Shown piece after piece: positions 17,441 through 28,000 of a DNA stretch of 64,000 nucleotides. The stretch is from Paludibacteraceae bacterium (GTDB lineage Bacteria > Bacteroidota > Bacteroidia > Bacteroidales > Paludibacteraceae). The stretch covers positions 1-64,000 of the forward strand of contig CAJOEJ010000004.1 of NCBI GenBank assembly GCA_905233375.1. Reading direction: 5' to 3'. Within the stretch, counting starts at the first letter, position 1. Each line of letters opens with the position of its first letter. Under the pieces are notes generated by a model. It was not told the origin of the DNA. It made no database searches and saw only the letters and a list, made by a program, of their open reading frames with translations. Position numbers and translations under genes: made by a program.

Positions 17441-19002
17441 CTATTCAGTATATCTTAAGCCCGAAGGATGCTCATGAGGCAGAGCAGAAATGGCGGGTGG
17501 TGAAGCGGAGTGTAGATGCACGTCAGCGTGAGCTGAAGGTGCATCTTACTGTTTTAGCGGATGATGCAGGGAAGCCCATCGCCAAAGAAGCCCCTATTCC
17601 CTTGTACGAGCCGCCTGTGTTCCAAGACGTGCATGAGGCGCCCCGATCGGTGCATATCATCGGTGCGGGTCCGGCAGGTCTGTTTGCCGCATTGACACTT
17701 TTGGAGCACGGTATCAAACCTATCATCTATGAGCGGGGGAAGGATGTCAGCGAGCGGAAGAAAGATATTGCATTGCTGAACCGGAACGAAGGACTTAATC
17801 CGGAGTCGAACTACTGTTTCGGCGAAGGCGGCGCAGGTACGTTCAGCGACGGGAAGCTTTTCTCGCGGTCGAAGAAACGCGGTAACATGCAGCGCGTGAT
17901 GGAGTTGTTCCATTATTTCGGTGCGCCGGACACCGTTTTATACGAGGCGCACGCGCATATAGGGAGCGACAAGTTGCCGGGAATCATCAAGCGGATGAGA
18001 GAATGCATCATAGAGCATGGCGGGGAAATACACTTTGAGACTTGCGTGACAAGTCTCAAAGATGTACAAAGGGACAAAGTACAAGGTACAACGGAAACTC
18101 CTATTATCTTAGCGATCGGTCATTCGGCGCACGATACGTACCGGATGTTAGCGGACGAGGGTGTGAAACTGGAGACGAAGGGGTTTGCGATGGGTGTGCG
18201 CATCGAACACCCGCAAGCGTTGATCAACCGGCTGATGTACCATCTTAAAGTACAGAACCCTACCCCTTCCCTCCCCTCGAGGGAGGGAGACAAGATCGTT
18301 CGTTACGTCGGGAATGCGAGTTATTCGATGGTGACGCAAGTGGACGGACGAGGGGTGTATTCATTCTGCATGTGTCCGGGAGGACATATCGTACCGGCAG
18401 GCAGCAGTGCAGACGGATGTGTGGTCAACGGGATGAGTGCGAGTCACCGCAATTCGCCTTATGCGAACAGCGGCATGGTGGTTCAGATCAATCCGGAGGA
18501 CATACCGGGCGATGATCCGTTGCGCGGACTGGCGTATCAGGAAGCGCTGGAAGCGCTTGCGTACCAGCAAGGAAGCCTACCCCAACCCCTCCCAAAAGGG
18601 AAGGGCTTAAAGCCAAACACAGCGCCGGCGCAGCGGATGAAGGATTTTGTAGAAGGGAAAGCGAGCAAGGATCTGCCGAATTGCAGTTATTTGCCGGGAA
18701 TTGTACCGAGCCGTTTGGACCAGTGGCTGCCTGCACATATCGGCAAACGTTTGCAGCAGGGTTTTCGTGATTTTGACCGCAAGTACCCGGGATTCCTGAC
18801 GAACGATGCGGTGATCGTCGGTGTAGAGAGCCGGAGCAGCAGTGCGGTGCGTATTCCCCGTGATCCGGAGACGTTGCAATCAGTGAGCACTCCGGGCTTA
18901 TACCCTTGCGGCGAAGGCGCAGGTTATGCAGGTGGAATCACGAGCAGCGCCTTGGACGGCATCAACGCCGCACTGGCTATTAGTCAGCATGAGGGCAGGT
19001 AA
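17431..19002 (+). CDS. FAD/NAD(P)-dependent oxidoreductase
   Basis: VHIIGAGPAGLFAALTLLEHG, FGEGGAGTFSDGKLFSRSKKRG, GLYPCGEGAGYAGGITSSALDG; start codon (TTG/GTG) lies inside the heptamer array. Confidence 0.85.
   Translation: MVNTIQYILSPKDAHEAEQKWRVVKRSVDARQRELKVHLTVLADDAGKPIAKEAPIPLYEPPVFQDVHEAPRSVHIIGAGPAGLFAALTLLEHGIKPIIYERGKDVSERKKDIALLNRNEGLNPESNYCFGEGGAGTFSDGKLFSRSKKRGNMQRVMELFHYFGAPDTVLYEAHAHIGSDKLPGIIKRMRECIIEHGGEIHFETCVTSLKDVQRDKVQGTTETPIILAIGHSAHDTYRMLADEGVKLETKGFAMGVRIEHPQALINRLMYHLKVQNPTPSLPSREGDKIVRYVGNASYSMVTQVDGRGVYSFCMCPGGHIVPAGSSADGCVVNGMSASHRNSPYANSGMVVQINPEDIPGDDPLRGLAYQEALEALAYQQGSLPQPLPKGKGLKPNTAPAQRMKDFVEGKASKDLPNCSYLPGIVPSRLDQWLPAHIGKRLQQGFRDFDRKYPGFLTNDAVIVGVESRSSSAVRIPRDPETLQSVSTPGLYPCGEGAGYAGGITSSALDGINAALAISQHEGR
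18063..18091. repeat. stop-free heptamer array TGTACAA/AGGGACAA/AGTACAA/GGTACAA inside the CDS
   Basis: read directly; encodes DVQRDKVQGT, near-identical to 6166-6194. Confidence 0.85.
18258..18290. repeat. REP-like imperfect palindrome inside the CDS (CCCTACCCCTTCCCTCCCCTCGAGGGAGGGAGA)
   Basis: C-rich arm, CTCGAG centre, G-rich arm; related to 18574 and 38585 elements. Confidence 0.7.
18574..18613. repeat. REP-like imperfect palindrome inside the CDS (AAGCCTACCCCAACCCCTCCCAAAAGGGAAGGGCTTAAAGC)
   Basis: matches the 38585 element on the opposite strand. Confidence 0.75.
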
Positions 19003-19158
19003 ATGTCTTGGTAATATCTAACCAATATCTAAGAAATATATAAGGAATCACTAACTTTTTGAACGCACTGTATTATATGCATAGTATATAATACTATAAA
19101 TGTCCGAATTCAATCCGGACAAAACATACGAAGCAAAAGAACTGTAAAAATAACATGA

Positions 19159-19191
19159 GAAAAGTGAGAATTTTGAGAATTCTCACTTTTC
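19159..19191. terminator. hairpin between convergent genes
   Basis: GAAAAGTGAGAATT-TTGAG-AATTCTCACTTTTC, 14-bp perfect stem. Confidence 0.75.
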
Positions 19192-19213
19192 TTACTTTTC
19201 TCAGAGCAAATTT

Positions 19214-19897
19214 TTAAAGTTGTACGCCGAGAGCGTTGTACTTCACACCGTTCTTGATGATGACGAGTTGACCGTTCTCGAAGGTCTTAACCGCCTTCAC
19301 AGCAGCGTTAACATTCTCTACACCTTCGGTGGATTCAACCGTAATCTTGCGAACACGTGCACCCGGAGTTGAAACCGTAGCATCAACAGCAGTTGCAGTG
19401 TAAGCAGCCTCTACCCAGATGTAACCATTGGCATCAGCGCCCTCTGCACCTTTATTCTTTGCAGGAAGAGCAACATCAGCACCGGTGCAACCATCGATAG
19501 CAACAGCCGATACCTCACCGCTACCCTTGTTTGCTAATTCAAAAACGATGTTAGAACCTGAACCGGCATACTTAACAGTAACCAGCGCCTTACCTTCCGC
19601 CGTTTTACCATTGCCCGGGAACTCAAAGTAACCGTTCTTGGTATCAATAACGATGTTCTTAACAGCATCACTGTTGTAGTGGAGTACGATATCCTCAAAG
19701 AGGGTTATTTCTACTACCGACATGTCAGCAGGAACTGCAATCAGGAGTTTACCAGTAGCTTCACCTTCTTTTTCTTCAACGACAATGTCCAAAGATGTTT
19801 GCACGTCGTCTGCAGTAATAGTTGCAAAGTCATAAACCTTTGCGTTAATTGTCATAGCTGCAACAACGGCAGCTGCGAAAAGGAAAATTTTCTTCAT
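19214..19897 (-). CDS. small secreted protein with short type IX-like C-terminal signal
   Basis: signal peptide MKKIFLFAAAVVAAMTINA; C-term ENGQLVIIKNGVKYNALGVQL. Confidence 0.6.
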   Translation of the reverse strand: MKKIFLFAAAVVAAMTINAKVYDFATITADDVQTSLDIVVEEKEGEATGKLLIAVPADMSVVEITLFEDIVLHYNSDAVKNIVIDTKNGYFEFPGNGKTAEGKALVTVKYAGSGSNIVFELANKGSGEVSAVAIDGCTGADVALPAKNKGAEGADANGYIWVEAAYTATAVDATVSTPGARVRKITVESTEGVENVNAAVKAVKTFENGQLVIIKNGVKYNALGVQL

Positions 19898-20047
19898 AAT
19901 TGTTGAGTTTTAAATTGTTAATATTTGTTTTTAAACAGATACACTATATCGTATAGAGGTTCTATAAATTATTCCGAGTGCAAAGGTACTACATTTTTCG
20001 GACATATACAAGTACATATTGCCGAAAAATGTAGATTTTTTGATTTT

Positions 20048-21538
20048 TTACTCTGCGGCGTCGGGATCTTTGCCGTTATAGAGGACATTTTTGATCTTTT
20101 TGTAATCCTCAATGGGCATGGGTTTGGGGTTAATCTGGCAGTTGACGAACTTGATATTTTCCGCGTACTCCAGTTTAATACCTCCCTTGTTTCCAATAAT
20201 CATGACATTGTCGAAGAGCAAGTCATGGACAGGTTTTCCTTTCATTCCGAGAATATTGACCGCCTGCTTGCTACCCACGCACATGATGTTGCGGAACGTT
20301 ATGTTGGACCAATCGGGGAAGAAAGCGTCCTTGTTATCCTTGTCGGTCGCGCTGACTCCGGCTCCTTTGTCCGCGTAGCCGGATTCGATATGAATCGCTT
20401 CGCCGAGGATATTTTTCATAATGATGTCCTGGCAGTATATGTCTTCGCACCATCCGCCACGTCCGGGTGCGGATTTGAAACGACATCCGATGTCCGTTCC
20501 CTCAAAATAGCAGTCTTTGACCACGAGGCGCTGCATACCTCCGGAGAACTCGGATCCGATGACAAAGCCGCCGTGCGCATGATAGACCGTATCATATCGG
20601 ATGAGGAAGTCGCGTTGCGGACCGGCATCGACACCTTTCTGTCCCACGCCGCCTTTCATACAGATACCGTCGTCACCGCAAGCGATATTACAGTTGACAA
20701 TGAGTGCGACCTGAATGTTTCCCGGATCCATTGCGTCTCCGTTCTGCGCCCAATGGGGGCAACGGATGTTGACGCCGTCAATAATAAGGTTTTGCACGCG
20801 CGTAGGCACGAAATGGAACTTGGGCGAATTGAGGAGGTGCACATGCTCGAGGATGAGGTTTTTGGAGTCGGTGATATTGACCAAGTGCGGGCGCATCTTC
20901 TCCTGGGTGATCGCATCCGAAGCGATATTGGGAACATTATAGTCCTTTTTGAGGTTGAACGGATACCATATTTTCCAGTTCTTGCTGTTCCCGTCCGCGA
21001 GTGTCGTTCCTCCCATCGCGAGGAGTTCGTTCCACTGGTCTTCACTCACTTTCTTCTGCTTGACCGGACGCCAATAGATACCCTGACCATCAATCGTTCC
21101 GCGCCCTGTGATACCTACGTTCTCCAGTTTGGAGCCGTATATGAGTGCGCGGCATTTCTTGCTACCGTCACGCGGATCGTCGGGTTGCACGTACAGTTCC
21201 TTGTTGGTCGAACCGAGGATGACGGCATTGTCGGCAAGGTGGAGATCCACGTTGGATACCATCTTAACGGGTCCCGTGAGCCATTTTCCATCGGGCACGA
21301 GGAGGTGACCGCCGCCCTGTTTCTTGAGATGCTTGAGGGCATTGGCGAATGCTTCGGTGTTGTCCGTCACGCCGTCTCCCACTGCTCCGAAATCCGTCAA
21401 GGTGACGGTATAATCCGGGAAGACAACGGGTTGCACATGCTCGACCGCACAGGGCAGCTCCGTGTAATACTTGTCATAAGGATTTTGCGCCTGCGCGCAG
21501 AGCGCTACAGCAGCCAAGAGGATAAAAAGCTTTCTCAT
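20048..21538 (-). CDS. glycoside hydrolase family 28 (polygalacturonase-like)
   Basis: signal peptide; FGAVGDGVTDNTEAF, GTIDGQG, NCNIACGDDGICMKGG, HGGFVIGSE. Confidence 0.88.
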   Translation of the reverse strand: MRKLFILLAAVALCAQAQNPYDKYYTELPCAVEHVQPVVFPDYTVTLTDFGAVGDGVTDNTEAFANALKHLKKQGGGHLLVPDGKWLTGPVKMVSNVDLHLADNAVILGSTNKELYVQPDDPRDGSKKCRALIYGSKLENVGITGRGTIDGQGIYWRPVKQKKVSEDQWNELLAMGGTTLADGNSKNWKIWYPFNLKKDYNVPNIASDAITQEKMRPHLVNITDSKNLILEHVHLLNSPKFHFVPTRVQNLIIDGVNIRCPHWAQNGDAMDPGNIQVALIVNCNIACGDDGICMKGGVGQKGVDAGPQRDFLIRYDTVYHAHGGFVIGSEFSGGMQRLVVKDCYFEGTDIGCRFKSAPGRGGWCEDIYCQDIIMKNILGEAIHIESGYADKGAGVSATDKDNKDAFFPDWSNITFRNIMCVGSKQAVNILGMKGKPVHDLLFDNVMIIGNKGGIKLEYAENIKFVNCQINPKPMPIEDYKKIKNVLYNGKDPDAAE

Positions 21539-21564
21539 TGTTTTCTTGTTTTAATACAAAAAGT

Positions 21565-23055
21565 TTAGTACAAATCCCGTACCAAATAGCGCAGATACAC
21601 TTCCAAATTCGTATATCCGGTGACCAAATTGATTTTTTTTGCATCGACCGGGTCTTTCGGATCCAGTCCATAGCGTGTTTCCCATTCGTCCGGAATGCCA
21701 TCATAATCGGAATCGAGGGGTCTGTCGGCATTTTGCAGTTCGGGCCACGCTCCGACATCGGACTGCGTGTCTATAAGTCCTTTGGAAGAACCGTTCGAGC
21801 CGGCATGGGTGTAATTGCCGTTGCGCACTTCGCTAATAATCCGCGTATCAACGTCGTCGCGTCTATGGGAGCATCCGGCTTTAGCGAGCACGGTCTCGTA
21901 CGCCTCTTCCGCCGACTGCTCATGCACGAGCGCCGTCAAGCCGTCCTTCCAGCGGCTATCCGCTTTGCATTGACTCTTTTTCGACGATTCATCCGGAAAG
22001 ACACCTTTCCAGTTATCGGCAGTCACCTCCGTCGAACCCGCCATATAGTTCCCCGTGAGGTAGAACTTACCGGGTTGCACCGTTCCTCCCGGGCTCTCGC
22101 CGCAGTGATCGGCGCATTGCGTAGTCGGATTAAGCAGACGCGTTTTGACATCCGAGTCGGTAGCCGGTCCGGGTTTGTAATAGTTGTTCACAAAATTGAC
22201 GTGACGGCCACCCGCTCCCTTATTGGTTCCTTCGCCGCCATAGGCGGAGTTGCCTCCCCAGTTATAGACCACATTATTGACAAAGTCAATAGGTCCGGCA
22301 CATTTCGCATCCACGTAGTCATGGTCGAAACGGGGATTCCGGCTGTCGTGATGCGCCAGCAGATTATGGTGGAACGAAGCATTCTTACCGCCCCATATAC
22401 CACCGAATCCATGTCTGCCTTTGCCATGTACCGAATTCCGGAGCGACTCGGACACGATACAATACTGCATCGTAAAATCCGTATTGCCATAACAGCTGAC
22501 GCACTCATCGACAGACCACGAGCAGCTGAGGTGGTCAAGAACGACGCCCTTGGCATCGTTGACCGAGACGGCATCGAACTCCTTCTGGCTCTCATCGCCG
22601 AGTCGTACCCGCAGGAACCGTACGATGACGTTATCAGCATTGATGACCAGAGGATAGCCGGCAATGCAAATGCCATCGCCGGGAGCAGACTGCCCGTCAA
22701 TGGTCAGACTGCCGTTCTTGATCCGCAGTTCACGGGTCAGATGAATCGTGCCGGATAAGTTAAAGAGCACGTGCCTTGTACCGGACTGACTCACGGCATA
22801 GCGCAACGTACCGACCATTGGCAGCCCCGTATTGGGATCGTCCGCATCGTCCAGCCGGCTGACACGATAAATGGTTCCTCCATCTCCGCCGGTGACAGAG
22901 GCTCCTCCGCCCTCTATATGGCGGCAGGCGTTCACCAGTTCCTGATCCGAATCAATGACCGGTTCGACCTTTGGCGCCTCGGAAGAAGGTCCGCATGCCG
23001 CCAGGAAGCACAGCAGCATGCAGCCTATTGCTATTTGTTCCGATATTCTCATCAC
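21565..23055 (-). CDS. pectate lyase (PL1-like) lipoprotein
   Basis: lipobox FLAACG; GGDGGTIYRVSRLDD, VLFNLSGTIHL, HHNLLAHHDSRNPR. Confidence 0.82.
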   Translation of the reverse strand: MMRISEQIAIGCMLLCFLAACGPSSEAPKVEPVIDSDQELVNACRHIEGGGASVTGGDGGTIYRVSRLDDADDPNTGLPMVGTLRYAVSQSGTRHVLFNLSGTIHLTRELRIKNGSLTIDGQSAPGDGICIAGYPLVINADNVIVRFLRVRLGDESQKEFDAVSVNDAKGVVLDHLSCSWSVDECVSCYGNTDFTMQYCIVSESLRNSVHGKGRHGFGGIWGGKNASFHHNLLAHHDSRNPRFDHDYVDAKCAGPIDFVNNVVYNWGGNSAYGGEGTNKGAGGRHVNFVNNYYKPGPATDSDVKTRLLNPTTQCADHCGESPGGTVQPGKFYLTGNYMAGSTEVTADNWKGVFPDESSKKSQCKADSRWKDGLTALVHEQSAEEAYETVLAKAGCSHRRDDVDTRIISEVRNGNYTHAGSNGSSKGLIDTQSDVGAWPELQNADRPLDSDYDGIPDEWETRYGLDPKDPVDAKKINLVTGYTNLEVYLRYLVRDLY

Positions 23056-23057
23056 AC

Positions 23058-25019
23058 TTATTCCGCCTCACCCGTTGCATAGTCGTAGTCATTCCACAGC
23101 GTACCGTTGGATGTTCCGACGTTGGACGTGAAGATGGGCCAATACTGGCGTCCGTTCAGGCGCTCGGGATAATCCCGGTCAAACAGCATATAGTTGTCCG
23201 GAGCCAATGCACGGCCGGAGGAGCTGGAATAGATACTGGTCTTCACCCAACCGTTCTCCTTGCTATACGTAGGCGGAACTCCCAGCTCGTTCTTCTCCAA
23301 ACCATACACAGAGTCGATCACGAAACCTTTGATATCCGAGGTCTGGCTATAGGCATCCCCTACATATTTATATTTGATATAGATTGTATCCTGCAACTGG
23401 GCGAACGAGCCATCATGGCGGTTCATCGAATCGAGACGCATGTGCGCCATTTCGAGTGTCTCCTTGAGGATACCCCAACGCATCAAGTCATACTTACGTA
23501 CGTACTCGCCCGTGAGCTCGAACTTACGTTCGTCCTGGAGGTTCTGCATATTCAGCGTCTTGGTGCCCAAGCCCGCGCGTGCGCGTACCTTATTAAAACA
23601 TGCCGCACCGTCGATACCGTAGGTGTTGGTCGGCATATCTCCGCCGATGCCACCGATAGAAGCCTCCGCTGCCATGAGCAGGACGTCTCCGTAACGGATA
23701 ATGGGGAAGTTTACACCCTCATCGTTACCCGTACGGTCGCGAGCCATCCACTCCACACGGTATTTGGCGGCATAGAAGTCACTGATCATCTGACGTTTCT
23801 GATAGAGGATCTGCGCGTCAGTCCCTTTCTCCGGGAACGCAGCCGCGGCATCCGAGAATCCGGATGCGTCATCATACACCCATATATAGCGTGACATGGT
23901 CACGTCACGACGTACGTCTTTACTATCGTAGTCATAATATAAGGTCGGCACGATACCCACTGCCGAGTTGCTGGAACCGCTGACGTTATGCTTCAGAGCG
24001 CCCAGCGCATCCGTCATCTTCGGGCAGTTGTACTGGAGTACCTGTCCACGGCTTCCGTTAGCAAACGCTATCTCCCAGAACACCTCGGAGTTATAATAAT
24101 TGGTCTCATCGGCACACACCTTTTTGAAGATATCCTCATAATTGGTCTGGAACTTCACATCTTCCGCAGAGTTGTTCAGGATCTGCGCACACGCCCACAT
24201 CACTTCGGTATTAAGTTCGGCGCGCAGGGCAGGATCATCCACGAGGAACTCGGGACCGCTCTGCCACGTAGCGGGACGCACTCCTTTTCCGGCATACATC
24301 AAGTCCACACGTGCCAGCATCGCATACGCGGCAGCCTTGGAGGGACGACCGGTATAGTTCGCCGCCGTACCCGGGCACTCGTTGGACCACGGTAACAGTC
24401 TGGCTGCTATCTTCAAATCCTCGCGGATATGTTTCAACACATCCGTACGATCGGATTTCTTGAGGGTCAATCCGGTCTCATCCTTCTGGATAGAGGTAAA
24501 ACGTGCCGGCACATCGCCCCACAGTTTGACCAGTTCGTAATAGCAGAACGAACGGAGGAAATAGCCCTCGCCGAGCATATAACGCATTTTGTTTATCGCC
24601 TCGTTCTTCTTGGGTTCATCGGTCAGCACGGTGTCACCATACTCCTCGATACCCTCGATGAGATTGTTACAACGCTCGATTGCCGTATTGAGGTATCCCC
24701 ACGGGTCTTTACCGCCGGAGCGCGAGATATCACCATCCACCGGCGTGATCGAATAGATGTTATAGAGCGCCTTGCCGGAGTTCTTTGTTCCGTGCTCCAC
24801 ATCCGTGTTCTGTCCTTGAAATCCGCACGCAAGGGTATTGCGATAGGAGTGGTCTGCACCGAATAACTCATAGATACCGGCTACCACCATCTCCGTGTTG
24901 TTCACGTTCGAATACACCTGCGCACCGTCCATCGCGGAAGGCGATGTCGAATCAAAGAAATTGCATCCCGCACAAATCGTTGCGGCTAATGCCAATACAA
25001 TATATTGATGCTTTTTCAT
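23058..25019 (-). CDS. RagB/SusD family nutrient uptake outer membrane lipoprotein
   Basis: lipobox ICAGCNFF; RYMLGEGYFLRSFCYYELVKLWGDVP. Confidence 0.93.
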   Translation of the reverse strand: MKKHQYIVLALAATICAGCNFFDSTSPSAMDGAQVYSNVNNTEMVVAGIYELFGADHSYRNTLACGFQGQNTDVEHGTKNSGKALYNIYSITPVDGDISRSGGKDPWGYLNTAIERCNNLIEGIEEYGDTVLTDEPKKNEAINKMRYMLGEGYFLRSFCYYELVKLWGDVPARFTSIQKDETGLTLKKSDRTDVLKHIREDLKIAARLLPWSNECPGTAANYTGRPSKAAAYAMLARVDLMYAGKGVRPATWQSGPEFLVDDPALRAELNTEVMWACAQILNNSAEDVKFQTNYEDIFKKVCADETNYYNSEVFWEIAFANGSRGQVLQYNCPKMTDALGALKHNVSGSSNSAVGIVPTLYYDYDSKDVRRDVTMSRYIWVYDDASGFSDAAAAFPEKGTDAQILYQKRQMISDFYAAKYRVEWMARDRTGNDEGVNFPIIRYGDVLLMAAEASIGGIGGDMPTNTYGIDGAACFNKVRARAGLGTKTLNMQNLQDERKFELTGEYVRKYDLMRWGILKETLEMAHMRLDSMNRHDGSFAQLQDTIYIKYKYVGDAYSQTSDIKGFVIDSVYGLEKNELGVPPTYSKENGWVKTSIYSSSSGRALAPDNYMLFDRDYPERLNGRQYWPIFTSNVGTSNGTLWNDYDYATGEAE

Positions 25020-25065
25020 AATCGTAACTAAATTTCGTGTTTCGTGATTCTGTTATAGCGATTCA

Positions 25066-28000
25066 TCAGAAAGACAGGTTGATACCAAAGTTAAACGCGC
25101 GGCTCTTTGGGAATGCCGAGAAATCGACTCCGGTAGCCAGCGGGTTGATCTTCGAACGGGTATCCACCTCCGGATCCGCACCCGAGTACGGCGTTACGCA
25201 GAAGAGGTTCGATCCCGTGAAGAAGATACGCGCGGTCTTGATATGCGCCGTCTTCATCCAACGCTCAGGCAGGGTATAACCGACTGTGAGAGAAGACAAA
25301 CGAAGGAAGGATGCATCCTCCACATACTGGTCGGTCAATGCTATATTGTCGCTAATGGGGTTGGCAATGACTGCACCACTGTTCGCCGAAGCGATCGCAG
25401 CGGACATGGCAGCATATTCATCTCCGCTTATACGACCGTCACCACCGGCGGTAAAGCCGTCCGTCGGAATAAACGTACCGTCCTGACGGAAGAGCGAATA
25501 ACGCATACCATATGCCAAGTTCGCCGTCGTATTACGCAGTTTCGACTTGTCGAAAATCGTTCCGTAGTCCAGCGCCGAGAGGTTCACCACCTCGTTACCT
25601 ACGCTATAAGTAAACTGTGTGCTGAGGTCAATCTTACCCCATTTCTCACCTCCGATGTGGAAATTCAGACCGAAACCGCCTTGTACATCCGCCTGGGTAT
25701 TACCCAGAACGATACGGTCTTTTGCATTGATGACGTTGTCGCCGTTCTGATCCACCAGTTTAACCATACCCGGACGCGCCTCACCGAGGATCGTGCTGAC
25801 CGCCTTACCGTCCTCGCCATACCAGCGGTACTTGGTGGGATCATACGACACGAAATCCTCCGGCGTGTACCATCCGGCCGTCTGATAGCCGTAGATGTCA
25901 CCGACTTTCGAGCCCGGCGTAACGAGGAACTCATAGTCCTTGTTGTCATAGTTGGCGCTGAAACATCCAGCCGATACCTGCAACTCGGTCATACCGCCCA
26001 GATCCACCACCTTATTATAATTATGGGAGATATTGGCATTGAAGGTCAAACCGTAGCTCAGGCTCTTGGAACGCTTGTCGAGAATGACTGCATTGACTGC
26101 GAACTCGACACCCTTGTTATCCGTAGAACCGATATTGCGATACTGGTAGTTGTAGCCGCCCAGACCGTACAGGGCATATTTGAGAATCAGGTCTTTGGTA
26201 TTGTTCCAATACAGGTCGATAGTACCGGTCAAACGCTCGTTGAAGAAACCGAGGTCGATACCCAAGTCACGGGTGATCGTCGTCTCCCATTTGAGTTTGT
26301 TGTTCGCCGCAATAATATCCGAACCGCCATCGGTCAGTTTGTTCGTGAACACCTCGTTATTCGCTGTCGAGTTAGACAGATACTCGGCACGGAGGTAACC
26401 CAGATCCACGTTGTTATTACCCACCGAACCGTAGGAGAGACGCAGTTTGAAGTTCGACATCACTTCCTGCGCCGGCTCCATCCACGGCTCGTCGATGATA
26501 CGCCAAGCGACCGCAGCGGACGGGAAGAAGCCCCACTGGTTACCTTTCGCGAAACGCGTGGAAGCGTCCGCACGGAACGTAGCCGTTAAATAATAACGAT
26601 TGAAGAGCACGTAGTTGGCACGGGCAAAGAAGGACAGCATGTTATCCGCCGGATTGACGTAGGAGCGGCTGTTGTATGCTTTTGCCGAACCGATATAATT
26701 GAACACTTCCTTGCCGGTGAGGCTGGCGTCATACCCATAGCCGTTATAGGTACGCAACTCACCGTGAAGGATTTGCATTTCCTCACCGATCAGGATACCG
26801 AGATCGTGGTTCTCGCCCCATTTCTTCTTGAACTCCAGGGTGTTGGTGTTTTTGAAGCGGCTGGATTTGTTATTGGTCATTACCACATGTCCGTAACCTG
26901 CGCCACCAGCGTAGGTCGAACCGTCACCGCTACGGGAGTAGTAGGTCGTCGGACCATAGTAACGGTCCTGATCCTGATAACGTCCCTCATAACCCAACTC
27001 GGTTTTCCAAGTGAACATCTTGGCAAACTTATAGCTTACATACCCCTGCAGGGTGTATTTGTTATCTATCTTGTTGCGATAGTTATGATCAATTGTGGTA
27101 ATGGGGTCATACAACGAACCCATCTGGTCATATCCCTCCATACCCTCAATAGGCTTGTCCTTTGCAAAGAACTCAATCGGGGTATAAGCGATGGCATTCC
27201 GTACACGGCTCTCGGTCTTCGAACCGGCATCGTCCGCCGTATTCGTACCGGAACCGAGAATCTGGGTATTGGAGAAACGCGCCGTGAAGCTCAAAGTCAG
27301 ATCCTTCAAGGGTTTGAACTTGGTCTTGAGGCTGATGTTGTTACGGTTATAATCCGAACCGTACATGATACCCTCGTCGTCCACGCGGTTGTATGACAAA
27401 GAGAAGTTCGCAGTCTTGTTACCGCCGCTGACGGTGAAGCTATGGTTGCTGTTCAGACCATGATGACCAAAAGTCTCTTCCTGCCAGTCCGTTACCTTCT
27501 GATCATGCCAATAGTCCAGAATGGGCTGCAATGGCGGAATGGACTGTGCATCTTCCTTCTTTTGGGTAGCAGCATACTTGGGATCAAAATACTGGTGGAA
27601 GTTCGACGGCATTTCCGTTGCACTACCTTTCGCGCGATAATGAGCATACTCGTACTGCATCAGGATAAAATCGTCCACGTCCATCATGTCGTATTTCTTC
27701 GCCATCTGCTTCCATCCCATATAACCGGAATAGTCGAAATGGATCTGGGTCTTGTCCTCCGCCGTATTATCGGCATCCTTGGTAGTGATGATGATAACAC
27801 CGTTCGCACCCTGCGCACCGTAGATGGCTGTAGCCGCAGCATCTTTCAATACGTCCATGGACTGGATATCGCTCGGAGAGATATCGGAAATCGAGCTGAC
27901 CTGGAATCCGTCCACGATGTAAAGCGGGTCACTGGACTGAGTCAGAGACGTACCTCCACGGACACGGATCTTGACATCGGCATCCGGACCACCTTCCGTT

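Noticed and set aside
19925-21568. 547-aa plus-strand ORF
   Set aside because: Fully antisense to the clear GH28 gene; composition typical of a shadow frame, no motifs.
21538-22758. 406-aa plus-strand ORF (similarly 22971-23894, 25243-26589, 26764-28410)
   Set aside because: Antisense to PL1/SusD/SusC genes with strong family motifs.
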